Assembly: GCF_900114745.1 (NCBI RefSeq)
Contig: NZ_FOUB01000002.1
Span: 119,094 to 183,093 of the forward strand
From: Nitrosomonas communis
GTDB taxonomy: Bacteria > Pseudomonadota > Gammaproteobacteria > Burkholderiales > Nitrosomonadaceae
Direction: 5' to 3'
DNA: 64,000 nt
A model generated the notes under the pieces. The model worked only from the letters and a program-made list of their open reading frames with translations. It made no database searches and had not been told where the DNA came from. Position 1 is the first letter of the stretch, and the number at the start of each line of letters is the position of its first letter. Both the position numbers and the translations under genes were made by a program. Shown here piece by piece: positions 56,673 through 64,000 of this stretch.

Positions 56673-56704
56673 CTGCCGTTTTTTGTGACGGCAGTTTTTT
56701 ATTT
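56673..56704 (+). terminator. Intrinsic terminator after the small exported protein gene
   Basis: CTGCCGT (56673-56679) pairs with ACGGCAG (56688-56694) and is followed by TTTTTTATTTT. Classical rho-independent form. Confidence 0.85.
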
Positions 56705-57037
56705 TGTGGATCTGGTGTGGTAGAACTGGTCGAATCTGTTTTCTTATTATTGGCTAGGACCAGATCGTGCCAGTCACTCATCTAAATTAAGTGTAGATGC
56801 AATCTTGTAATTCGGCACAATTACTTAAATACTTGATCTTTTCAGTTTATTCACTTAGGTGCCGCCTGGAACAACAACGTTAAATTGAATAGTTTGTGCT
56901 GCCAATTGAGTAATTAAGTACAAATATTTGAATTTTATTTGGTCATTTGTCAAAACTTTCAATGCTCTACTTTCATGTCCTATGAAAAAGAGCGTTTATT
57001 TTTTCTATACATCGATTTAAGTGACGGGGAGATCGAA
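56705..57037. other. Intergenic region before the BON gene
   Basis: 333 bases without a clear gene; a GGGGAG site precedes the BON start. An in-frame upstream extension of the BON gene to 56939 is open but has no signal-like content. Confidence 0.4.
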
Positions 57038-57763
57038 ATGAACGAAACCCAAGCCATGATGAAGCATATCCAGCAGGCTCTTGAAAATGAGCCGCGCATC
57101 AATCCGCATCGTTACCCGGTGAAGGTAAGCGTGGTGCAAGACTCGGTGGTGATGGAGGGAGAGGTCGCAGACATCGCCGCCAAGAAGCTCGCTCTCCAAG
57201 CAGCGAGCGCAATCGTAGGTACGCGTGGAGTTGTCGACCGGTTATCTGTCGCGCCCTGTGAGCGGCGCGGTGATGGCGCGATCCGCATTTCTCTCGCCAA
57301 CTTCCTGCTGAACACGAACGAGCTGCGCAACTGCGCGATTCGCGGCATGAGCAATAGTAAGCTTGAGACGTTACGCGAGGCGCCGCCCGAAAACGGCGGA
57401 TCGATCGACTTTGAAGTCAAGGGAGGGATCGTTACGCTCTACGGCACAGTGATCAGTCTTTCACACAAACGTATTGCCGAAGTACTTGCCTGGTGGACGC
57501 CCGGCTGCTGCAACGTCGTCAACTCGCTCAACGTCGTGCCATCGGAGGAGGACACTGACTACGAAGTCATTGATGCCGTGCGCCTAGTGCTCGAGATGGA
57601 CCCGTTCGTGCAGCCCGAACAGATCGACGTCAAGTGCAGTAACTATGTGGTGACGCTTGAGGGCTACGTGCGCACTGCTGACGAGGGCCGCCGCGCCGAG
57701 CTTGATGCCTGGTACGTGTTTGCCGTCACACGTGTAATTAACAACCTCGAATTGCTCAGCTAG
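57038..57763 (+). CDS. Triple BON-domain protein
   Basis: 241 residues from the ATG at 57038 with GGGGAG at a good distance. Three BON-like repeats, each of about 70 residues with the helix-then-strand pattern: IQQALENEPRINPHRYPVKV ... GEVADIAAKKLAL, then the middle domain with VKGGIVTLYGTVISLSHKRI, and the last with VRLVLEMDPFVQPEQIDVKC and YVVTLEGYVRTADEGRRAEL. BON domains bind phospholipid and occur in OsmY-like stress proteins. No signal peptide is seen, unlike OsmY, so it is probably cytoplasmic or membrane-associated. The DNA looks richer in G+C than its neighbours, which may mean later arrival. Confidence 0.85.
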   Translation: MNETQAMMKHIQQALENEPRINPHRYPVKVSVVQDSVVMEGEVADIAAKKLALQAASAIVGTRGVVDRLSVAPCERRGDGAIRISLANFLLNTNELRNCAIRGMSNSKLETLREAPPENGGSIDFEVKGGIVTLYGTVISLSHKRIAEVLAWWTPGCCNVVNSLNVVPSEEDTDYEVIDAVRLVLEMDPFVQPEQIDVKCSNYVVTLEGYVRTADEGRRAELDAWYVFAVTRVINNLELLS

Positions 57764-57875
57764 GCTTCAACAGGTCGCAGCGACGAGCTCACTGACAGAT
57801 AATCCTATCCTTATTCATCTTTATAGGAGATATATGGCAAGTAAATTATTTTTTTGCTACTTCTCATTGTTCTTA

Positions 57876-57976
57876 TTCCATTTCTAAATCAAAACTGACT
57901 TTGTCGGCTTCACCTTGCCCTATTATTTATCCTGTCTGCGGTTCGCCTTCGCGTCATTTTTGATTTAGAAATGGAA
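57876..57976 (-). mobile_element. 101-bp inverted-repeat element, copy 9
   Basis: Reverse orientation, 101 bp, ends TTCCATTTCTAAATCAAAA and TTTTGATTTAGAAATGGAA. Flanks TTA (57873-57875) and TTG (57977-57979), a one-base difference. Confidence 0.92.
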
Positions 57977-58066
57977 TTGTTTGATCATAAGTGGTGTGAA
58001 TCCGAAAATGTTGCTTGAAAATTTTTTGCTTTGGAACTAATCGGGCTCCTCCCCATTCCATCAGAT

Positions 58067-60202
58067 ATGAAGATTCTTAAACCTGGTCAAAATTGTTGGC
58101 GTGTCCAAACAGCAGACCGTATTGCCTTTCTGGTGGACGGTGCCGCTTATTTTCGAGCATTCCACGCCACAGCCTTGCGTGCACAACGCTCGCTGTTAAT
58201 ACTCGCATGGGACATTTACAGTGATTTTCTGCTCATCCGAAACGGAGATGATGATGGTCGGCCCAAGACGCTAAGATCGCTGCTTAATTATCTTGCCGAG
58301 TCTGAGCCAGAATTCCAGGCCTACGTGCTCGATTGGGACTTCATAATGCTCTATGGCATGGAGCGAGAATGGCTGCCAGCTTATCAATTGGATTGGCGTA
58401 CTCACCAACGAGTCCATTTCTGGCTTGACGATTGCCATCCTCTCGGTGCCTGCCATCACCAGAAAGTGGTAGTGGCAGATGATACCGTGGCGTTCTGTGG
58501 TGGTCTGGATTTGACTCGGGGACGCTGGGACACGCCCGAACATAAAGCTAATGACCTGCGGCGTGATGAAGGCAATGGTCCATCAATTCCCTATCATGAT
58601 GTGCAACTGATGGTAGCAGGTCCTGTTGCCCGCTCGCTTGGCGAGTTGGTGCGCGATCGCTGGCAACGGGCATGTAAGGATACCATCCCTTCTCACGCGC
58701 CACGATCAGTTGCAGAGCTATGGCCAGATGACGTGCCCGTGGATGTAGAGGATGTGCGCGTCGCCATTGCTCGCACCGAGCCGGCTCATCAGGGCTGTAC
58801 CGAGATTCGTGAGGTCGAACGTCTATACGTGGATGCGATTGCTGCGGCCCAGCGATCGATCTATATCGAGAATCAGTACCTCACCTCCGCAGTTATCGGT
58901 GACGCTCTCGCCCGACGCCTTGAGGAGCCGGAAGGTCCTGAAGTAGTTATTGTGACCGGCAAATCTACGTGCGGCTGGCTGTCTCAAGTAACTATGGATG
59001 TGCTGCGGGCCAAATTCACGCACAAGCTGCAGCAAAGAGATCACCGAGGGCGCCTGCGTGTGCTCTACCCAGAAATCCCTGAGCTTGGTGAGACCAACAT
59101 TAATGTCCATTCCAAAGTAATGGTAGTGGACGATATTTTCGTACGTGTCGGCTCTTCCAATTTGAACAATCGCTCGATGGGTATCGATACAGAATGCGAT
59201 CTTGCCTTCGAATCCGAAGGTCGCGAGGATATCTGCACCGCAATCGCTGGTTTTCGTAATCGGTTGCTGGCGGAACACCTTGGTGTTGAACCCAAGCAGG
59301 TCGCCCAGGCAACCGCGAACTTGGGCTCATTGACGCGAGCCATCGACGCGTTGTCCGGCAATGGCCGTACGCTGCGGCCTGTGCCTCTGCTCCTAGAAGT
59401 GCCTGAGGTAGTCGAGGAATTCGTGTCCGAGACGACGCTAGTGGATCCTGATGAGCCAATCGATCCAGACCGGTTGGCCGAACAGTTCGTTTATGAAGAG
59501 GAACGACCACCAGCGCGGCGACGCGTAACAGTATGGATAATCATATTACTGTTCCTGGCGGCATTGGCGGCAATGTGGCGCTGGACACCGTTATCGGAAT
59601 ACCTTGATTACAAAACGCTGCTCCTCGCCCTCGGAGCATTCGCCGAACTTCCCGCTGCTCCCTTGTTAGCAGTAGTTGGTGTGACAATCCTCGGGCTGGT
59701 GATGTTTCCAATTACTTTGCTCATTATCGTAACTATCATGGCTTTTGGACCTTTTACTGGCTTCTTCTGTGCATTTGCTGGTGCGCTTAGCTGCGCGCTA
59801 GCTGGTTATGGGGTCGGCGCTTACCTCGGCCGCAATGTGGTGTATCGGATTGGCAATGGCCGGTTAAATCGTATCAGCTTGCGGCTGGCGAAGCAGGGCA
59901 TGCTGGCTGTCATATTCTTCCGCGTGGTTCCCATTGCCCCTTACACAATCACCAATTTGGTAGCTGGCGCTTCCCACATCAAACTCAAAGATTTCTTCTG
60001 GGGCACTGTGATCGGTATGTGGCCCGGCATTGCTGCCATTACGCTTTTTACCGATCGCATTCACGCTATGTTGGTAGAGCCTAGTTGGAAAAGCGCTATC
60101 ATGCTAGCTCTGGTCTTCGGCGGCATTGCTCTTATCGGCTACGGACTGGTCACCTGGCTTAAGCGCCGTATCAGCATGAAACCGATAACAAAAAAGGACT
60201 GA
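58067..60202 (+). CDS. Phospholipase D-type transferase fused to a VTT (DedA-like) membrane domain
   Basis: 711 residues from the ATG at 58067; an in-frame TTG at 58031 is an alternative. Two HKD motifs: HHQKVVVADD (about 130-139) and HSKVMVVDD (about 345-353, followed by GSSNLNNRS), so the PLD/cardiolipin-synthase catalytic pair is complete. After a linker of acidic residues come membrane helices and a VTT domain (TITLLIIVTIMAFGPFTGFF-like, GYGVGAYLGRNVVYRIG, FFRVVPIAPYTITNLVAGAS). VTT proteins act as lipid scramblases or flippases, so the fusion could make or turn over a phospholipid and move it across the membrane. It overlaps no gene but is followed after 11 bases by an EEP-family hydrolase. 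Confidence 0.9.
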   Translation: MKILKPGQNCWRVQTADRIAFLVDGAAYFRAFHATALRAQRSLLILAWDIYSDFLLIRNGDDDGRPKTLRSLLNYLAESEPEFQAYVLDWDFIMLYGMEREWLPAYQLDWRTHQRVHFWLDDCHPLGACHHQKVVVADDTVAFCGGLDLTRGRWDTPEHKANDLRRDEGNGPSIPYHDVQLMVAGPVARSLGELVRDRWQRACKDTIPSHAPRSVAELWPDDVPVDVEDVRVAIARTEPAHQGCTEIREVERLYVDAIAAAQRSIYIENQYLTSAVIGDALARRLEEPEGPEVVIVTGKSTCGWLSQVTMDVLRAKFTHKLQQRDHRGRLRVLYPEIPELGETNINVHSKVMVVDDIFVRVGSSNLNNRSMGIDTECDLAFESEGREDICTAIAGFRNRLLAEHLGVEPKQVAQATANLGSLTRAIDALSGNGRTLRPVPLLLEVPEVVEEFVSETTLVDPDEPIDPDRLAEQFVYEEERPPARRRVTVWIIILLFLAALAAMWRWTPLSEYLDYKTLLLALGAFAELPAAPLLAVVGVTILGLVMFPITLLIIVTIMAFGPFTGFFCAFAGALSCALAGYGVGAYLGRNVVYRIGNGRLNRISLRLAKQGMLAVIFFRVVPIAPYTITNLVAGASHIKLKDFFWGTVIGMWPGIAAITLFTDRIHAMLVEPSWKSAIMLALVFGGIALIGYGLVTWLKRRISMKPITKKD

Positions 60203-60213
60203 AACCGATAACC

Positions 60214-60909
60214 GTGATCATCGCTACGTATAACATCCACCGCTGCTACGGTAATGATGGCTGCTTCTCACCCGAGCGTATTCGTATAGTGTTAAGAGAG
60301 CTAGACGCAGACATCATTGCACTTCAGGAAGTGGAGACACGCCAAGACGGTGGACTCGATCTGCTTGAGTTCTTCGCCGAAGATGCGTATCAGCCGATCG
60401 CTGGACCAACCATGCTGAAAGAGAATGCTCATTACGGTAATGCACTCCTCAGCCGATTACCAGTGGAGCAAGTCTTTAAGTATGATCTGTCTGTTCCAGG
60501 CCGGGAACCGCGCGGGGCCATCGACGTACGTATCCGGGCAAAAAATACAGCTGCACGTTTGGTAGCGACCCATTTCGGCTTGTCAGTCAGAGAACGCCGT
60601 ATTCAAGCACAGCGATTGCTGGAATTGATGGAACCACAAAGTGAGCCAGTAGAGATTCTGCTAGGTGATCTCAACGAGTGGTTTCTTAGGGGGCAGCTGC
60701 TCCGCTGGTTCCACCAGGCGTTCGTCGAGACACCATCACTGGCTACTTATCCTGCCTGCTTCCCGCTGTTGGCGCTTGATCGGCTCTGGGTCCGCCCTAA
60801 CTCAGTGCTGCGCCAACTGCAACGTTATCGCTCACCTATGGCGCAAGTGGCGTCCGATCATCTGCCATTACGCGCTGAACTTGATCTGTCAGAAATTTAT
60901 GCAGAATAG
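60214..60909 (+). CDS. Endonuclease/exonuclease/phosphatase family hydrolase
   Basis: 231 residues from a GTG at 60214. The EEP fold is complete: TYNIHRCYG at the start, the metal-binding Glu in IALQEVETRQDGG, HYGNALLSR, GDLNEW with the catalytic Asp/Asn, and SDHLPLRAEL with the final Asp-His. Members cleave phosphodiesters in DNA or in phospholipids (sphingomyelinase-like). It sits 11 bases after the PLD-VTT gene, and this pairing is common, so a lipid phosphodiester substrate is plausible. No signal peptide. Confidence 0.88.
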   Translation: MIIATYNIHRCYGNDGCFSPERIRIVLRELDADIIALQEVETRQDGGLDLLEFFAEDAYQPIAGPTMLKENAHYGNALLSRLPVEQVFKYDLSVPGREPRGAIDVRIRAKNTAARLVATHFGLSVRERRIQAQRLLELMEPQSEPVEILLGDLNEWFLRGQLLRWFHQAFVETPSLATYPACFPLLALDRLWVRPNSVLRQLQRYRSPMAQVASDHLPLRAELDLSEIYAE

Positions 60910-61029
60910 GGGGGCAGGCCCTGAGGAATCCCCATAAATTTTTTTGCCCCCTTAATTCAGTCAGTCATAAGTCCAAATTGGTTGTGACGACATACACCTG
61001 TGTCGCTATCCACTTTCAATGGAGTTGAA

Positions 61030-62355
61030 TCAGAAGGGCATCGTTACATCCAGAGAAAATAGAAATTGATCCTTTTTCCCATCAAATGGCCGAAATGCCA
61101 TATCAATGCCATCAGCTCTGTCATAGCGGATATTTGTTCGGATCATGATATTGCGGATCGGCTCCCAACCCCTTTTCCAGCGTTGCCCTGGTTTCCAATT
61201 CATGCCCACCGTGGCTGCATAATAATCTGCGGGAGCACTGATGAAAGGAACGTTGCCTGCGTAGCTCACGCCTTTATTGTTCAATGCGGATAGTATGCGA
61301 TAGGGTGAGAAAACACGCCAGCCATTGCGATCATGGAAACGCTCAGCACGAATGCCGAGGGAAAGGTCGCGAAGAAGATCATAAGTCAGGTGGGTGTTGA
61401 TGCTATACCACGCTGCATTATGAATGCCATCAGGCAAGTTGATGTTGCTGGCCCAGCCGTAGGTGTGCTGTAGTACCATGTGCGTCTTGGGGGTGAGCCA
61501 ATGTTGCAGCACGAGGCTGTACATCATCCAGGGCTCATTGACAGCGGTTTGTCCATAAGTACCGCCGAGTTGTGCCGAAGTTCTTTTATCGTCGCTGTCC
61601 CATACGATATTTGCCAGCCCTCCCCAGTTATCCAGTTGCTTATCAAAAACTCCATCCCAACCACCCGTTGCACTACCTGTCGTTGCGCCGCCTTGAATAA
61701 TCCAATTTTGATTGGCGGTATAAGTACCTAGAAATCCTACATGGGTGAAAGGCTCGCCACTGTTAAGGATATAGGCTCGAGTGTAAAAAAAGTTATCAGG
61801 GGCGGGAACGGTTTCGTAACCCAGCGGGGTATAAAAATGCCCGGCCTTGATATTGAGGCCGTTACCAACCGGTAGGTAAGCTTCTAGATAGGCTTGTGGA
61901 AGAGCGATCCCGTAGGTGCGGGTTGATTTACAGCACAAATTGAGATCCCAGTTACCCCTACTATCCGTTGGTTCGCCAGTATTCTCATCAAATGCGGATA
62001 TACCAAAAGCCTGAGTAAAGATAGCATCTGTTCCAAACAAAAAGTCGAAGCGGCCTCCAATATCCCATTTTGCACCTTCTGATTCGACATTGCGTTGTAA
62101 ATACAAATAGAGTTGATTTAACTGAAATCGATTAGCACGATCCGCAAACGTTACCGCGCCATTGAAGCCATCGGAAGGGTTATTTGCATTGTAAGTTGCG
62201 CCGCCATTGATCCAACCTCCGAATTCCAGTCCACTTTGAGTGAACAGATTAGATAGGCTATTAGCATGAGTAGTATTTAGAATCAAAAAAAACAACAATA
62301 GAATTCCTGTTGCCGCGAATATCACTTGATTGAGGTTGCTAGATACATAATTCAT
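61030..62355 (-). CDS. OmpL-like outer-membrane porin (bbp2 family)
   Basis: 441 residues, start preceded by AGGAAAAA. Signal peptide ends near NTTHANS. The barrel has the bbp2/OmpL-like phrases FGGWINGGATYNANNPSDG, RFQLNQLYLYLQRNVE, GGRFDFLFGTDAIFTQAFG, and KAGHFYTPLGYETVPAPDNF. The C terminus LFSLDVTMPF ends in Phe, as needed for barrel assembly. Presumed general porin; substrate unknown. It converges on the EEP gene with a 120-base gap. Confidence 0.88.
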   Translation of the reverse strand: MNYVSSNLNQVIFAATGILLLFFLILNTTHANSLSNLFTQSGLEFGGWINGGATYNANNPSDGFNGAVTFADRANRFQLNQLYLYLQRNVESEGAKWDIGGRFDFLFGTDAIFTQAFGISAFDENTGEPTDSRGNWDLNLCCKSTRTYGIALPQAYLEAYLPVGNGLNIKAGHFYTPLGYETVPAPDNFFYTRAYILNSGEPFTHVGFLGTYTANQNWIIQGGATTGSATGGWDGVFDKQLDNWGGLANIVWDSDDKRTSAQLGGTYGQTAVNEPWMMYSLVLQHWLTPKTHMVLQHTYGWASNINLPDGIHNAAWYSINTHLTYDLLRDLSLGIRAERFHDRNGWRVFSPYRILSALNNKGVSYAGNVPFISAPADYYAATVGMNWKPGQRWKRGWEPIRNIMIRTNIRYDRADGIDMAFRPFDGKKDQFLFSLDVTMPF

Positions 62356-62550
62356 TTTTTCCTGCTCGTGCCTTTCATGAAAACTAGACAGATCATGTCT
62401 TTGATCACATAAAAAAGAGAGTAATGCTCATGAAATAAACGGCGTACACAGTATTTCAATGAACCAAAAAAAACAAAAATGACGCTGGCGGCTCAGCTTT
62501 TTTTAAATTCATTACCCTCTAGAATTTACATACTTTTTGCTAAAAAAATA
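62356..62550. other. Intergenic region between the porin and lipoprotein genes
   Basis: 195 AT-rich bases that should carry the promoter of the minus-strand porin gene. No clear site. Confidence 0.4.
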
Positions 62551-62970
62551 CTAATTTAATGGAGAGCCTGCAGCCTCTTCTCTTATTAAACCGAACTCTT
62601 GTTTTTCTTGATCTCGTGCCATTTTTCGGTGAAGGGCGGCTTCTTTCATATTCTCTTGAATAGCATTCTCATACATACGAATGTTTGCTGAGGTATGCGA
62701 CCGAATATCTTGTCCCCGTCGCCCGTAATAGTAAGAGTGGCTATCATAGTCTTTAAGCCGCTCCTTCTGGGCTTTTAGCTTTGCTTTCATCTCATTCGCC
62801 GCTTCTTCGTAGTAGTTAGCCATGGCATCATGATTGTTAGGGTCTATGGTGTGCAGTTTCCCACTATAAAGGTCATTACTTGGAACACTTCCTATTGGGC
62901 TCATTTGCGCACAGCCAACTAAGAAGCCAAGCATTAGAATAATCATCGAAAAAGTCAATCTTTTCATCAT
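62551..62970 (-). CDS. Helical lipoprotein of unknown function
   Basis: 139 residues with GGAGAG before the start. Lipobox FLVGC makes Cys20 the lipidated residue. After a short linker (MSPIGSVPSNDLYSGKLHTI) the rest is charged and helical: DAMANYYEEAANEMKAKLKA, ERLKDYDSHSYYYGRRGQD, then ENAIQENMKEAALHRKMARD. This kind of helical tail with repeated YY-EEAA and RKMA is shared by many small betaproteobacterial lipoproteins of unknown role. Stand-alone gene. Confidence 0.8.
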   Translation of the reverse strand: MMKRLTFSMIILMLGFLVGCAQMSPIGSVPSNDLYSGKLHTIDPNNHDAMANYYEEAANEMKAKLKAQKERLKDYDSHSYYYGRRGQDIRSHTSANIRMYENAIQENMKEAALHRKMARDQEKQEFGLIREEAAGSPLN

Positions 62971-63542
62971 AATCTCTCCATCAACTTACTTTAATTTCAC
63001 CCCCGTTTCCTTATTTAAAAGCTTTTATCAAAAATATTGTGTCAATATCTCATTAGGAATAACCATATCAAGAATACGTTCATTTGGGGATACGAAGCTG
63101 TACTAAACTTGACTGGCCAAAATGGCATTTTATTTAATGGTAAAGATGATTCACCATAATATTACTCATAATAATATTATGGTTTTTAATACATTAACCC
63201 TGTTTACTACATTTATATTTGTTTTCATGATGGCATAGTACCGTTATAAAAATAAAAAATAAGTAGTAAAAAAAGAAATTAATTGTATCATTTTTGGATA
63301 CAATAAAAATAGATAGGTTGATGCTAGAAGCTTTGATAGAAGAATTTCCAAATGAAGGAGGTATCCAACAGAAATGCTAGAATTTGAATAGACGGAGTTT
63401 GACTATAACCACTACATGGCAAGATGAAGTAGCACCGTATTTGCTGGTATACCGCATGACCTCAAGTAACGAGGAAGCCGGTAAGAAAAATATTTTTTCA
63501 CCGCTGACGATTGAAGCGTTTATCTCGGCTGGTTAAAGGGGT
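62971..63542. other. Intergenic region with an AT-rich hairpin
   Basis: 572 bases. ACCATAATATT (63153-63163) and AATATTATGGT (63173-63183) form a perfect hairpin followed by TTTTTAAT, so a weak terminator is possible. The stretch from about 63390 is upstream coding of a decayed transposase-like gene (MTSSNEEAGKKNIFSPLTIE at 63460-63519, with stops). Confidence 0.5.
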
Positions 63543-63683
63543 ATGCAATACATGCGGTGTGATATGTTGGCGTATTGCCTGACGATAAACCACAGTCATC
63601 TTATTGCTGTTCCGGAAACGGGCGAAGGGTTGCGGAAGGTTTTAAAATCGCTGCACATGCATTATGCCCTGAGAATTAATTAG
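63543..63683 (+). pseudogene. REP-associated tyrosine transposase fragment, cut by an IS element
   Basis: 46 codons matching the core of REP-associated (RayT, IS200/Y1-type) transposases: MLAYCLTINHSHLIAVPETG is the HUH-type motif stretch (usually MPNHVHL) and EGLRKVLKSLHMHYALRIN is the following helix. The reading frame stops at TAG 63681-63683, exactly where the inverted-repeat end of an IS begins. The catalytic Tyr part is missing. These enzymes move REP palindromes such as those at 3384-4215. Confidence 0.75.
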
Positions 63684-64000
63684 GGTCTGTTGACATTTCA
63701 CATAGGTAGCCACAGATATCCACACGCTATGGCTACCATACTCTCGTAATTTCGCTTCAGTTTGTCGTATCGCGTTGCTATTGCCCGATACTGTTTTAGC
63801 CTGGCAAAAGCATTCTCCACCCAATGCCGGTATTGATATAAACCCCAATCCATATCTGCATTACCCTTCAACGAGTTGCGCTTTCTCGGTATCACAGCCT
63901 GAACCCCCTTCTTCGTTATCTGTTCCCGTAACCATTCGCTGTCATAGCCCTTGTCCGCAACTATTGTTTTTGCGTCAGGCAACCTGGCAATCAAATCAGG
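63683..64000 (-). mobile_element. IS5-family insertion sequence, right end (continues past window)
   Basis: The end GGGTCTGTTGACATTTCACA lies directly at the break in the transposase fragment. The rest of the element, with its transposase on the minus strand, runs to the window edge. Its other end and target duplication are not visible. Confidence 0.75.
63698..64000 (-). CDS. IS5-family DDE transposase, C-terminal part
   Basis: The frame is open to the edge at 64000, so the gene starts outside the window; at least 101 residues are seen. VADKGYDSEWLREQI carries the DDE-domain second Asp, and the end of the domain with HWVENAFARLKQYRAIATRY has the Glu (W-V-E-N) typical of IS5/IS1031-type enzymes. 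The last residues ACGYLWLPM end 15 bases from the IS tip. It probably moves this element only; its terminal repeats do not match those of the 101-bp elements in this window. Confidence 0.88.
   Translation of the reverse strand, partial: PDLIARLPDAKTIVADKGYDSEWLREQITKKGVQAVIPRKRNSLKGNADMDWGLYQYRHWVENAFARLKQYRAIATRYDKLKRNYESMVAIACGYLWLPM

Noticed and set aside
63683..64000. IS5-type element as the parent of the 101-bp repeats
   Set aside because: Its tip GGGTCTGTTGAC does not match TTCCATTTCC, so it should not move those repeats.

Overview
The window comes from a betaproteobacterium of the Nitrosomonas type. The 16S gene at about 28664-30201 reads like Nitrosomonas 16S (my recognition by eye, not an alignment). 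The small-genome style, haem-rich electron-transfer genes, GH57 glycogen genes and many outer-membrane proteins fit that group. Base composition is moderately AT-rich, with AT-rich intergenic stretches, and no phage or plasmid backbone is visible.

Layout. 1-3241: tail of a decayed type I restriction-modification locus (intact hsdR end, hsdM with two in-frame stops and two frameshifts, hsdS with stops, a frameshift and an in-frame palindrome). 3242-4575: tandem array of a REP-flanked GIY-YIG nuclease unit, one copy broken by a 101-bp mobile repeat. 5226-9887: PEP-CTERM protein, exported cytochrome c, and a convergent MtrA/MtrB-type decahaem cytochrome plus porin pair. 11101-16047: small membrane and exported proteins, a Crp/Fnr regulator, MsrB, and two exported surface-type proteins. 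16405-19220: DUF3482 GTPase with DUF2868 membrane partner. 19438-28153: class I amidotransferase, then a glycogen/alpha-glucan cluster (glgB divergent from glgC, two GH57 enzymes; no glgA). 28452-33830: rRNA operon 16S-tRNA-Ile-tRNA-Ala-23S-5S with promoter, boxA and processing stems. 34386-38993: a 977-residue multicopper oxidase/copper-radical oxidase fusion flanked by two exported proteins sharing one Cys-rich C-terminal module. 39186-42674: SSS transporter, AhpD-like protein, outer-membrane protein. 43099-45813: wrecked acyl-activating enzyme/ACP/acyltransferase gene. 45992-49470: ydbH-ynbE-ydbL envelope lipid-transport operon. 49668-55939: OprO/P-like porin, DnaJ-like chaperone without a usual start codon, and a coupled C39-like peptidase/RLAN ATP-grasp/GCS2 ligase operon. 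56312-60909: small exported protein, BON protein, PLD-VTT fusion and EEP hydrolase. 61030-64000: OmpL-like porin, lipoprotein, and a REP-associated transposase remnant cut by an IS5-type element.

The main unifying signal is a family of at least nine copies of a roughly 101-bp inverted-repeat element (TTCCATTTCC...GGAAATGGAA) in intergenic sites, with 3-bp TNA target duplications in the best copies. One copy interrupts a gene whose uninterrupted paralogue lies 300 bp away, which proves mobility. Two copies landed exactly on stop codons and duplicated them. The strongest protein-level candidates for new biology are the copper oxidase fusion locus, the RLAN ATP-grasp operon and the MtrAB-like conduit.
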